Shown here piece after piece: positions 16,801 through 27,573 of a DNA stretch of 64,000 nt. Under the pieces are notes generated by a model. That model saw nothing but the letters and a program-made list of their open reading frames with translations. It had not been told where the DNA came from and did not search any database. Both the position numbers and the translations under genes were made by a program. The DNA is from Lytechinus variegatus (taxonomy: Eukaryota > Echinodermata > Echinoidea > Temnopleuroida > Toxopneustidae), in NCBI RefSeq assembly GCF_018143015.1, contig NC_054749.1:35897000-35960999 (forward strand). The letters are read 5' to 3'. Each line of letters opens with the position of its first letter. Position 1 is the stretch's first letter.

Positions 16801-19800
16801 TGGCTATCAGAATGCTACCAGATCCACGACCCATTTATGATTGGGAAATTGTAGAATTCCTGTTTAGATTTTCAGGGATATCCCAAAAGATGTGATCAGC
16901 TATTCACTTTTAACAAGACACCCTAGGCTTGAAATTTCAACTTGATTTTAATAACCAATAAGAAAAGACTATTTGCTTTTGGCTAGGTACATGTCTATAC
17001 AACTATAATATCATGTGCATCTTTTACCCATTTGTCGCAAAAATAATAAATGAAAGACGAACATTTAAAATAAATGAATGTGAAGTTTTATTTGATATTC
17101 GTTCTTCATTCCTGTCTTCCATGTATCTCTGACTAGTTGCTGGACCAGTTCCCAATCAGAAAACCTGTCCTGGTCTATACTGTGGCAGAAAACTTCTATT
17201 GGATAGTCAGGACAACTTTACATACAGCTCTTGTGGTGTAAGTTTTAGCAGGTTTCATATGAGTAAAAAGTTAGTTTTGAAATATTTTATAAACTTATTT
17301 TTAAATTCTATTTAGAACAGCGTATCAGACTAATTTGTTTTTTAATGGCCGCACTTCCCCTCAAAATTGATTTAAAGAGTATGGATTATAGTCAAGAAGT
17401 CAACCTGTCGTAGATTTAAACTGTTAGTCAAACCAACAGTCAAGACTAGGCCTAGCGAAAACCTTGTTTGTGTTAGGGCAGCTTGATGGTATATCTACCT
17501 CAACAACTTCATAAACAGAGAAGATTGGCTGGTAGAAATTCTGTAATCGTTGACAAAATAAGCATGGTATTTTAACCAGAAACTGGATTTTTTTCAAGTA
17601 ATTATGACGATGCACTACTCAACATTTGCTCAACTTCATTGGTGATCTCCAGGGTGGTCACTTTTCAGCTAGATGATGTTTTTACAAAGTTGGGTTTATG
17701 TAATATCTACAAGAACTAAATCTACCATGACGTCCATTAACACTTAAACTTGAGTCTAGACTTTCCATGAAAAAGATGTTTGCTGCAACTACATTCCTTG
17801 ATCTATAAAGTACAACCATGATAAGTACTGTATAGACCAATGATTATGTAAATTGTGTTGATTATCCCCCATAGGCTTGTGATCGTAGTGAACGTCCTAA
17901 CAATTCTTCAATCTGTATACCATGTAATGGAACTCCAGACCTGTATGACTGGATGTACTTGGGGTTCATGGTTCTAGTCTCACTGACATTACATATCTTC
18001 TTCATTGATTACTTCTCAGATGGTAAAAGGTTAGTAATTTCATACATAAATGATTTAAAATTAATTAAAATTAAACTAAAATTTGAATGGCTTTGAAGTG
18101 TCTTCTTATAAGAGAAAGTTGGGTTTTAATTAAATCAATGTCTTTTTAAGACAAACCCTGGCAATTCAACACATGACTTTCAAACTACTGACTTTAACTT
18201 GTTCATCAAAAAGAGAGTGAAGCGCATCTTACACTTAACTGAAAATCGATGCAGAGTTTATACCTTTTTACACAGGTTGAGAAATTTCATCAAGATTTTG
18301 CCCATATAATTTTAGTGCTCTTTTTATATTTTTGGTTCATTCTACAATCAATTTCAAAGAGAGTCTGAAACATGATACAGATTTTTAAGGGCCCTTTTCT
18401 ATGGAACTTTACATTTTGGAGCACTCTGTCCAATTAATCTGTTTAAGAATAGTCTTTGAGGTTCTATAAGTTATTGAATTTCCATTGTATAACATTGATC
18501 TTGATAAAATGACCCATAAGATAGCAAACATATTTATAGAATAATTTTTTTTTTCTTCGATTATAATTTTACAGCAAAGCAATGACGCTTCACATTTCTG
18601 CTACATTAGAGTGTACTGTTTCTAGCATTGTCACATTGCTTGTTCTAGATCCAGTCGGTAAGTAAGAGACGGTATAGTTTTTGTCTCACCTGCCTAGTAA
18701 AAGATAAACAGATTGTTGTAGATTGTGCACATCTAACACTTGAGTGAACCCAAACTTTAAAAAACCTTGGGGGGTTCTCAATTTTTGATGCACTCAATTT
18801 ATTTCTTCTAACTTAACCCTATATTGTGTACAATGTATGGGTTTTACAAGAAGTGTAGTCAGATGAATGATTTTTTTTCTGTTTTTCCTCACATAACTTT
18901 CTTTTGGGCTATCACCAACTATTCTAGATTTAAAAAAACAATGAAAAATAGAGATTTCAAAACAAAGAAATACATAATAAATTAAAAACAAAGAAATACA
19001 TAAGAATTTGGAAACACGGAAGGAAACAAGAATATTATCAAGAAAAATTAGCATATGCGCATAATTAATTACTATCATAATCTAATAATTATACAATTTC
19101 AATACAGTTGAGTGAGCTGTCTTTTAAATTACATGACTGGCTACTAACATGCTTGATTCCATTGCATTTCTCAAAAAATGGGGGGAAAACTACAAAAAAA
19201 TGGAAATTCCTTGAAAAAAATTTAATATTTGCATAATTAATTAGATAAATAAAAATATCAGTAAATATCACAAATTTGACAACGCATTCTTGTAAAATAC
19301 ATAATGAGACACCCACACACCAAATTTGGTCGCAATCGGTCGATAAACGGCCGAGATCTGAGGGGGGTCTAATTGGCCCCCTCAACCCCCCCCCACCCGG
19401 GCTATGCAATTTCAAAATAGCCCGGGCTATATAGGGTTAAATCAGTACACTTTTAGATAACTTATTGTTGTTATGGGGGTTTCAAGTCACCTATTATTCA
19501 TGGTATATATCACCAGTTCTCCCAACTTTAAAGGAAAGTAAGTGGATTTTTATTGTTTTGTGTGAACATTATAAAATACGCTGCTGAATTTTGTCGTCTC
19601 ATGTTTGAATGAGGCTTAACTGTGCATTTCATCTATATTTTATTTCATTAAGAAAACAGCAACATATTGATATCGAAAGCTAATTTGCTTCTGTCTTTGG
19701 CTTTTCGTTTAGGTTCACCAAAGCTAAGGTCTTGTGATGTATCAGAGCTGTCTGATTGGTACACCATGCTTGAGAATCCACAACCACAATACACTTCAAC

Positions 19801-22800
19801 TCTACACTGTACACAAGAAGCAGTCTACCCTCTGTAAGTGACACACTGAAACCATTTTAGTAATTTTTGTCACACCTGCATAGCAGAGTAAGACTATATG
19901 CGCTGCTTTTTCTATGGCGATGGCAGCGTCAACATCAAAATCTTAACCTAAGGTTAAGTTTTTGAAGTGTCATTATAACTTCTAAAGTATATGGATCTAG
20001 TTCATTAAACTTGGACATAAGGTTAATCAAGTATTACTGAACATCAGAGCACATGAACAAGGTCAAATGTCATTTAAGGTCAATGAACTTTGGTCATGTT
20101 GGTTTTTTTTTGTTGAATTGCCATACATTTTATGGATCTAGTTCATGTACTATCACAAACTCCACTTAGTAGAAAATTTGTTAAACGTAGATGTAACATA
20201 TGCTGTAAAGAGTTGAATGTACAATTTTACATCTCAGGGTGAGATATTAAATCACTCAACTGTGATTTAGTCTTTTTGCTTTCAGATGATCGTCTGTTTG
20301 TCAAATTGTCTTTCATGTACAAATATAAATGTTTAAAAACTGTTTCGAAAGAAAATTCTGCAGAAATAATTTCAATGAAAATGAATTGAGCCTGATTGAA
20401 ATGTCAAGTTTTCAATGCTGGACCTTCTTTCTGTTGAGAAATATTATGTACATTTAAAACTTTATTGGTCATAGGCTTTGAGAATCTGTGCTGATGAAAA
20501 AAAAAATCACTTGAAATCTATCCTGTATTTACCATATTTCATGTTCATGATTAATTGAACATATCATATTATGTTATTTTCTAGGTATACTGCAGTATTT
20601 ATTTATTACAGCATCCATCTAGTTCTAATGATGTTAGTGAGACCAGGTCTGTCCATCAAATTCTCTGATAACCTTGGAAGAAGTTCTATATATGCTGCCC
20701 TCTACTTCATTCCGATCCTCACCGTCATGCATGCAGTCTTCGCTGGCCTCATTTGTGAGTTTTTCTATAATTGTTAAGTTTGCATGTCGGTCAGCTTTCA
20801 ATCATTTTACTTTGTGTGAAATTTGTTTTATTGTAGACATATTAGTTCTTCAACATCAGCGCTAGTGGTAACAATGAAATATATCGTTCAATCAGATTCA
20901 AATCAAATGACCACCAAAGTGTTTATTAAAAACTTAAAATATTAAATGATTCTGGTAGAAAATGTATAAATACTGAGAAATTGATATTAAAGGGGAAGTT
21001 CACCCTGACAAAAACTTTACTGTAAAAACAGCAGAAAAAATAATAAAAAATATTGTCGAAGGTTTGAGAAAGTATCATCAAATAATTAAAAAGTTATTAG
21101 AATTTCAATTATTTGATTTGTGGCGTCATATGCGAGCAGCATTCCTACATAGCGAATGGTAAAAAATCAATGAAATGTCATTTTCTCAGAAAATTGAAAA
21201 TGGTTTTCACTGTACCTTTTGTATATCAATAGACAAATCATTTCACACCCGATCATGAATAGAAAACAAAATTAAGTCATCAGGAACCATGCAAAATTTG
21301 AAATTCATGCATTTTATATTACATAACACATGGGGCAGCTGCTCGTTTATGACGTCACAAATCCAAAACTTTGAACTCTAATAACTTTCTTACTCTTTGA
21401 CAGATTTTCCTCAAACCTTCACCAATAATGTTTACTATTTTTTCTGCTATTTTTGCAACAAAGTTTTCTTCAGGGTGAACTTCCCCTTTAAAGATAAGTA
21501 CCAGTTGTGGTAATGTCCTGAAAATGAGTTCGAAGAGAATCCAATAAAATGACCACCCAGGTGTTTGTATAAATAAAAAATATGTGCCAATTGACTCTGG
21601 AAACAAATGTGTAAATGCTGAGAAATGAGCAAAATACGCACGGAATTCATAAAATGTCGAGTATTTTTCCAAACAATATTAATGCACTGTCCCACATATG
21701 CCTTTTTGTATTAGTTATCGGAATTATCGGTTGTCAACTAAGACTGCATGATTTCACAAGGATAAGTTGATGTCAATTTACCAGATCTAAATCTATGATA
21801 AGATTATGGGTCATTCCATAAAGGTCGGACGTACATTCGGACACATTTAAGAGCTGTATCTCCTTTAATTTGATGGCAGTGTTTTATTTATTTTAGTACA
21901 TCATAACATGTGACCTAGGTTATCATTACACCATGACAGGACCAGGCTGCAATATGTAAAATAGAAAATATGGGCAAAAATGTGAGGGGTCGGACGTACA
22001 TCACACGAAAGCAGGTTTTATGCTTTTAGATTTCATGTCAAAAACTCTGTGATTTTTGTGTTGCAGGTACTAAAATTCTAATATGAGGTGATAGCTAAAG
22101 GATGAATCTTACAAGAAATGAAGCAAAGAAATTGATAGGCATTGCCTTGTTTTAGTTACAGGCTGATCTATTTGGGGTCGGACGTACACTTTGAAGGGGT
22201 CGGACGTACATTGTGCAAAATATTTGCACACTGTACGTCCGACCCCCTTTGAAGATCAGTTACACAAAACATAGACATTCTAAACTGGATTTTTTTTAAT
22301 ATACATACTGTTTGGTTAGTTGTCTTTCACATAAGACAGAATTAACAAATGAATCTAATGCTGGTGAAGAGTTATGCTTGATTTAAGTTGACATGCATTC
22401 AGACAGTGTACGTCCGACCCCCATACTGATTTTCGTACAGTCAAGCAAAATGCACCTCATATCTTTTACAAATGAGTCAGTGGGTTTAAACTGTTTCCAT
22501 TTTGATATCTACATTTTTAGATCACATCAATAATGAAACAACTCAACTATTCACACAATGCAGAATACTGTTAAACTTCAAGTAAAATGTATTTTTTTAA
22601 TGGTTTGCAAAAGACATGACAAAGAATTTCTTCAACATTAACAAAACTTGTCCTGTTACAAACTTTGTTTTTACAAGGTGGGTTACGAACCATGAGTCTT
22701 CCCTGATGTTGCAATAAAAAAAAATGCAATATGACCTTTTGACCCCTAGATGACCTTTGATCTCTCCATCCTCAAGAACACATGTAATTTTTCCCACTGA

Positions 22801-25792
22801 TCATTTTGTTCCAAGTTTGGGCAAAATTAATGCAGAAATATGTCATTTGACATTTTTACACCTAGATGACATTTGACCTCTCCATCCTCTTTAACAAATA
22901 TGTGGTACTACCCACTGATAATTTGTTCCAAGTTTGAATACATTTGAATACAATACACATAAAAAAAACTACCAGTATCAAAAGTTAACTTTTGATCCCT
23001 AGGAAGCTTGAACAATTGACCTTGAATAACAAAATGAGCAAAAGTGACCTATTGACCCCTTAAAAAACCTTAGGAATTATCATCTTCATCAACAAAAATA
23101 TTGTATTACCCTCTGATTTTGTATTTCAAGTTTGAACAGTATTGATGCAAACAAAAAAATTGATTTAAACAAAATCTGTCAGAAAATGACTAAATGGCCT
23201 CCTATCTTTTGACCTTTTGACCCCTAGATGACCTTTGACCTCATCAACACACACATGGTATCAACCAAGGATCATTTGTACCAAGTTTGAACAAGGTTGA
23301 TGCAGAAATAAAGAAATGAGAACAAGTCAAAATTAAATGAATAACCCTTCACATTTTCTTAACTTACACCCCTATAGGCAAAAGTAGAATAGTCTAGACA
23401 TCCATGTATCATTACAGCAAATGGGCAGATCTATTTCTCATAGAGGGGCAATTGCTGTACCTGAGATTGAGGGGAAGGGGCAATTGCTGTACCTGAGATT
23501 GAGGGGAAGGGGCAATTTCTACTTTTATATGGAACTTCTTTGTTCATTAAATTTCTCATGTATTTGTAGGTTTTTACTTTTTATTTTCTTTTTTAATTTT
23601 CTGCAGGCTGTTATTCAGTCATAATTACCACTAAATTCATTAGGTTACATGTATGTGATAATTTGAGATGAAGGAAGGCAGTTTCCATTGAATATGCACA
23701 CAATACACAAATCACCATTTCTTGAAGATGATATCATCATTTAAAAATCTACATGTTGTCAAAAATGTGAGGTATTCTTTGTGAAATTTGTCTCAAAACT
23801 TGTGCAAGACTTCAAAGAAAAAACGAATAAAACTATACAGCGATATCAGGGTGTGTTAAAGAACTATCATGCAAAATGTTAAAGATGGAAGGTGAATTTT
23901 GCCCCCAGTATTTGTTGGGTTAAGAAATACAAAAAAAGGTCATTTTAAACTAGATTGAAATTGAAATTTGTATTCAATTTTGAAAGATTGATATGAGTAA
24001 AAGATGTTATGATATTAAACTTTTGCAAAAAACATCTGAGCAGTGAAAGATAACTTCATAAAAAAAAGTTTCAAAGGGGTCGGACGTACAAAAAAGTTGT
24101 ACGTCCGACCCCCACTTATCTTGAAATCCCGGACTAGTGGTGAGCTACCTTCTGGTGTATATATTAAACAAACCAACCTTGCTTTGCATCTGACTTTGGG
24201 AAAATTTATCTGCTTTTGTTTTGCTTGTAAGAAAAAAAGTGTATGTGAAAAGGGGTCGGACGTACATTTGAAAGTGCCTGCTTTTAATATATTCGGTTTA
24301 AGAAATTTAAGAGAAATAGAAAAAACCTAACTTATTTTTTAGAAACCTGACATAATAACAACTTGGACAACATCCAACTTTAATTATTTCAAAGCTTATA
24401 AAAGGTTTAAAATTTGTTGCAAACTTGACCTTTGAAAATAAGTAAAATTCTGTTTTGTTGCTATGGTGATTTCAATACCTTGTCAAAATGAAACGATACA
24501 TTGTTTGAAATTATTTCTTTCAGAATTATACATTTCAGTTTCTTAGCTTTCATGTGATACCTAATTTGTTTTGTTTGTAGGATTTTGTAATTTTGACCAA
24601 AAGGTTTACTATTTTATGGAACTGCCCTTATGGTAACTGACCTTGATTTTTAAAAGCTTTCTCATGAAATAATTTGTTTTACCTTTAAAAAAGACCCATG
24701 GCATTCCTGCCTGTTTCTGGGTTGTTTTCCAAACAATGATAGTCACCGTTCCCTATGTTTGTGATCATTAGTGTAGTGATGTTCACTTTGATACATTGAT
24801 ATTTTGTGTTTTTCTGATGACTATCCACAATTCATTTCTGTTTTTTTTTTATCTTCATCTGGCAGATTATTCTTATCCATACTTAACATTGATAATATCA
24901 TTGGTGACACATGCTGTGCATTTTGCCAAAGAGGAAATAGAGGTAAGTATATTGATATACCTGATGTCATTTAGACTACTAATACTATATAAACCGAAGA
25001 CCACTGTGTAAACGTTATGAGAGAAAAACTGCTATTCATGCCTTCTTTTGTTCATCACATTGATATCTAAATGCCTTGTCCACTGTTGAAAGGGAATACT
25101 ATATATTTGATATGTAGTTGTTTAGCCATTGTGCAGCATACAAAGCTGTAACATGTTTTGTTGTCATTTTTTTAGGCACAGCGATTTTAATTTACTGGTA
25201 GCCCAGCAAAATTATTAACTGTTATTTGTTAAAATCCATTCACAATTGTATTGTTAATGTAACGTTATTTGGATTCGTCAGGAAGACCTTCGGGTAGTGA
25301 TTTAGTTATTGTTACTGTTTCCAAGCATCCATGCAACATTCTTTATCCCATTGCTTGGATTTGTTACGTTTCATCGTTCCAATGTATTAAATGCTATATG
25401 AAGAGCAGATTATCATTCTTGATTATACAGAATAAATAAATTGTAATAAGACCTCGAGAAAGGAAACACAGGCTTGGTCGTTGATCTTATGTATATTTTA
25501 AAAACAAATCTTTTTTATTATTAAATCTTATGTTTTATTCAGCATTTGTCTCAGTATTCTTTCTTCCTTTTTTTGTTGATTCCTATAGACACCCAGACTG
25601 CTGATCAGTAAGAAGCGAAACCCTGTGATACTCTTCATCCATTGGCTGATGCATGCGTATGGAATCATTGCTTTGACAAGGCTACAGAATCCAGTCATAT
25701 ATGGACCTATGTTAGCATGTATCCCATTTCCTGCTATTTTCTACATTGTGACGGCAAGATTTGCTGATCCCTCGCAGTTATTGGCTACATGA
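13807..25792 (+). CDS. JKAMP: JNK1/MAPK8-associated membrane protein (JAMP), complete
   Basis: Eight plus-strand exons join in phase: 13807-13906, 17137-17237, 17875-18029, 18575-18657, 19713-19833, 20585-20754, 24866-24942, 25589-25792 (TGA). The product is 336 residues; the human form is about 311. Exon 1 encodes a signal-peptide-like start (MWRFDREVLSILLMVIGFSS). A cysteine-rich lumenal part follows (CPGLYCG; CIPCNGTPDLYDW) with an NFT sequon. About seven membrane segments lie near residues 94-113, 123-143, 188-206, 221-245, 248-265, 282-298 and 307-328. Family hallmarks are LSDWYTMLENP, HCTQEAVYPLYT, SIYAALYFIPILTV and HWLMHAYGII. In mammals JAMP sits in the ER membrane, recruits proteasome and ERAD factors, and prolongs JNK signalling. 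The ATG at 13807 has A at -3, and no upstream in-frame ATG was seen. Intron 6 carries the large repeat-rich element at 21808-24627. Confidence 0.95.
14041..14220. mobile_element. Hairpin MITE with CATAAAGCTGTTCGTAAG ends, intact copy
   Basis: The left arm starts GGGGGCCGTTTCATAAAGCT. The right arm ends with its inverted copy (AGCTGTATGAAACACCCACC). Inner parts such as GACTGGTGATCCTTTCTT also pair. The same family is split by the LINE at 29911-30034 and 35657-35684. It lies in JKAMP intron 1. Confidence 0.75.
14362..14543. mobile_element. Second hairpin MITE in JKAMP intron 1
   Basis: Left arm pieces (CACAAACTGGACCCTC, near 14384) and right arm pieces (GAGGGTCCAGTTTGTG, near 14503) are exact inverted copies. 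CACGTTCGTTC / GAACGAACGTG pair further in, and the outer 20 bases pair imperfectly. No ORF. Its family is different from the MITE at 14041. Confidence 0.7.
14544..15042. other. JKAMP intron 1 stretch without recognised features
   Basis: AT-rich sequence with T-runs and one G-run near 14937-14947. Nothing coding or repetitive was recognised. Confidence 0.4.
15043..15436 (+). mobile_element. tRNA-derived SINE, full-length copy
   Basis: 15043-15128 folds as a tRNA-like head, with A box TAGCTCAGTCGG, B box GGTTCGAGTCC, and a GGCA start pairing with a TGCC end. A ~250-bp body follows with AACACTCCGTCCATC and CCTATGCACGTTAAAACC. The 3' end is a repeated AAGACAAGACAAG tail. A 5'-truncated copy at 55616-55893 shares the body almost base for base. 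It is not a functional tRNA gene. Confidence 0.8.
15652..15770 (-). CDS. Exon-like open segment, unrecognised
   Basis: On the minus strand a 119-bp open segment is bounded by a good acceptor (TTGTTCTTCAG) and a good donor (GTAAGAAA). It encodes about 39 residues, including YVIKKQFKGQNYCICFVDKL. It lies inside JKAMP intron 1 on the opposite strand. No partner exon was found, so it may be an exon of an antisense gene, a captured exon fragment or chance. No family is assigned. Confidence 0.25.
15771..17136. other. JKAMP intron 1, 3' part
   Basis: AT-rich intron sequence with no recognised gene or repeat. A TTATAAATAATTATTATAAT near-palindrome occurs around 15832. Confidence 0.35.
18813..19440. 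mobile_element. TTAA-flanked element with CCCTATAT ends
   Basis: The segment begins TTAACCCTATAT and ends ATATAGGGTTAA, so TTAA flanks short inverted termini. The interior contains TTTGCATAATTAATTAGA and a GC-rich stretch near 19380-19430. Related interior words and a TTAGGGTTAA end occur near 28930. No ORF of note; it is a non-autonomous piggyBac-like candidate in JKAMP intron 4. Confidence 0.55.
20866..21700 (-). repeat. Two fragments of repeat family R flanking a MITE
   Basis: 20866-20986 and 21492-21700 are both minus-strand pieces of the family at 3805-4205. Each begins again at the family's 3' end, with wording like CCAATAAAATGACCACC. They are therefore two partial copies, not one split copy. 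Confidence 0.55.
20987..21491. mobile_element. Palindromic TTAA-flanked MITE, family B
   Basis: It starts TTAAAGGGGAAGTTCACCCT and ends AGGGTGAACTTCCCCTTTAA. Arms of about 150 bp pair imperfectly around a centre with no ORF. The termini match the consensus TTAAAGG...CCTTTAA of the other palindromic MITEs in this window, while the interior differs. Confidence 0.8.
22730..23300 (+). repeat. Degenerate minisatellite rich in TGACCT half-sites
   Basis: About four or five units of 120-160 bp repeat the wording TTTTGACCCCTAGATGACCT, followed by CTC, an ACA-rich part and TGTTCCAAGTTTGA. A perfect TGACCTTTGACCT (DR1 arrangement) sits at 23229-23241. It lies inside the putative transposon at 21808-24627. 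Confidence 0.6.
23448..23517 (+). repeat. Short tandem repeat, about 36-bp unit
   Basis: The unit contains CAATTGCTGTACCTGAGATT followed by GAGGGGAAGGGG. It occurs twice in full, with the start of a third copy. Confidence 0.8.
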
Positions 25793-25837
25793 TCATTATC
25801 TCTGCACTTTGAAAAGGTTTTATAAGTGGACTATATA

Positions 25838-26516
25838 AAGGTTTGTAATTGCATTATATAAAGGTTTGTAATGGCACTTAATGAAGGTATCTAAATCTAG
25901 TGAGTAAACTCCTGGACCGTAGGTATTTTTCTACCACAAGTACTGGTTCTGCTGCGGCATGCACATATTTTGGCAAGAAGTTCAATCCAACAATATTTCC
26001 AAAGGAATAAGCATCAGTAACATTTCTAAAAGTTGTAATGCAATGGAGGTACATGTAACAACTCGGTAAGCAAAGCTTGTAAGAATTGCACATATACATA
26101 CATTAAATTCTCAAACTCTAGATAATGTTCTACAAGTACTTGTCTTGATGCGGCATGTGCTTTCTTTGGCAAAAAGTATATACACAATGGTCTAGTGAGT
26201 AAACTCCTGGACCATAGATAATGTTCTCGAAGTAGATATACAAGTACTAGTCCTGTGTTAACATGTGCTTTCTTTGGCAAAAATTTCATAGAGTGTGGTC
26301 CAGTGAGTTAACTCCTGGACCATAAAAATTGTTCTACAACTACTTGTCTTGCTGTAGCATGTGTTTTCTTTGGCAAGAAGTTCATACATTGTGGTCTAGT
26401 GAATAAATTCCCAGACCGTTGGTATTGTTCAAGTACTGGCCTTGCTGTTTAATGCGCTTTCTTTGGCAAGAAGTTCATACATTGTGATCAAGTGAGTAAA
26501 CACCTGGGTCCCATTC
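25838..26516 (+). repeat. Minisatellites in the JKAMP 3' UTR or 3' flank
   Basis: A 24-bp duplication (TATATAAAGGTTTGTAATTG type) at 25838-25885 is followed by about five to six divergent units of ~105 bp (25897-26516). Each unit carries AGTGAGTAAACTCCTGGACC, then ACAAGTACTTGTCTTGCTG, then GCTTTCTTTGGCAAGAAGTT. AATAAA at 26402-26407 lies inside a unit and could serve as a polyadenylation signal. The array begins about 50-100 bp after the JKAMP stop. Confidence 0.75.
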
Positions 26517-26815
26517 CATAAGATAGTTACTATTTTGATTATGTCGTGGGACAGCTTTGCAAGACGGCCGATGGCTGCCCGCCGTCTTGCCTGCCCACGT
26601 ACCAAGAAAGACGGAGTCAAGAAATAACAAATTCGAACGAAGAGATAAAGTGAAGTTGTAACTAAAGTTTATTTCAAATCAGTCTCTAATCAATATTAAA
26701 GCTGGTATAACCTCGCATCTCTGGGCTGGACGACCAACAATCAGGTGCAACTAAACCGACATGGCCAACGGCAGTAAAACAAATCGTGAACGAAAAGAGA
26801 ACTACTCTGCTCGAC

Positions 26816-27265
26816 TTAGCGCTCGCCCATCAATGAGGCGTTAAAAAGCTGCTCCTGATTGGGCCACTCTTCAGGGGACATGGTAAAGACAAATCCCACC
26901 TCACTCAACCCAATAACCCGTGGGTTATCGAGGTGCTCAAGAAGGGCCTGCCAATGCCTTTCTGTGAAAGTACTCGCTTGCTGAGGGTGAGTACCCATTG
27001 CAATCTTCCAGGTATTTCGTCCCTCCTGCAGCCTGACCAACTCGTTGACGAAGTCAGGAGATATGTAACTCTCTGGGTCACATTAGTTTAAGACCCCTCC
27101 AACCAAGTCAACGGGTTGCTCAAGCTGCTTCATGGGCTCCCCTAACTCTTCTCGTTTTGTTTGGATTGCAGACATTCCCTCCTTAACTGCATCTTGCACA
27201 AGCTTTTTCATGTGACTACTTTTCTCCAGCTTGTCAGTGTCATCTGATTCCCTTTTTGTTGGCAT
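26816..27265 (-). pseudogene. TatD-like metal-dependent hydrolase fragment with internal stop
   Basis: One minus-strand frame reads from MPTKRESDDTD at 27265 to a stop at 26816, broken by a single in-frame TAA at 27083-27085. Around the break the wording VDLVGGVLN, then CDPESYISPDFVNEL, is TatD-like. Next come KIAMGTHPQQA (metal-binding H) and NPRVIGLSEVGF (catalytic E region). The usual D after EVG is replaced, and the frame ends well before the later His/Asp motifs of TatD enzymes. It is therefore a truncated, disabled copy. TatD proteins are 3'-5' exonucleases or hydrolases. A functional exon with an unseen splice is less likely. Confidence 0.6.
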
Positions 27266-27300
27266 TGGGCTTCAAAGTTTCTTTCGCGGAGTATACCCCA

Positions 27301-27573
27301 TCACCTTAGTGCGAACATCTTACAGGAAACAATCCTTTTCAAAATAGTTTTGACAAACCACTCTATTTGGGTTGTAATTGTAGGTTTTTGTGTTAAATTT
27401 GTCCATGCCAATATTATTAAGCCACTGGGCACATCTGTCTCTCTTATAGGATTCACTATAGAAAAGGCACCTTTATTGTTGCTTCCTCCAGGCCAAATTG
27501 AACAATCATAGGGCTGGCACATTGGCATTTTGTAGCTTGATTGTTGCGAAACTAAATGCGGTTGGTAAGTCAC
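27301..27573 (-). pseudogene. Open segment upstream of the TatD-like fragment, unrecognised
   Basis: About 90 residues are open on the minus strand (GGSNNKGAFSIVNPIRETDV, PSGLIILAWTNLTQKP). The composition looks coding, but I do not recognise a family. It lies 35 bp upstream of the TatD-like fragment in a different frame. It is probably another piece of the same decayed gene. Confidence 0.3.

Larger units (their letters stand above)
21808..24627. mobile_element. Putative non-autonomous DNA transposon with nine 15-bp motif copies
   Basis: The left end GGGTCATTCCATAAA and the inverted right end GGGCAGTTCCATAAA match at 12 of 15 bases. Both are bordered by TTAT (21804-21807 and 24628-24631), a candidate 4-bp target duplication. 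Nine copies of GGGGTCGGACGTACA are present. Forward copies start at 21823 (shortened), 21986, 22174, 22196, 24076 and 24252. Inverted copies start at 22232, 22407 and 24098. Six copies lie in the left 0.6 kb and three in the right 0.55 kb, as expected of subterminal transposase-binding repeats. The interior holds minisatellites and no transposase ORF. The superfamily is unknown. Confidence 0.55.

Noticed and set aside
22730..23300. CRISPR-like array
   Set aside because: Units are diverged, long and lack a repeat/spacer pattern; the genome is eukaryotic.
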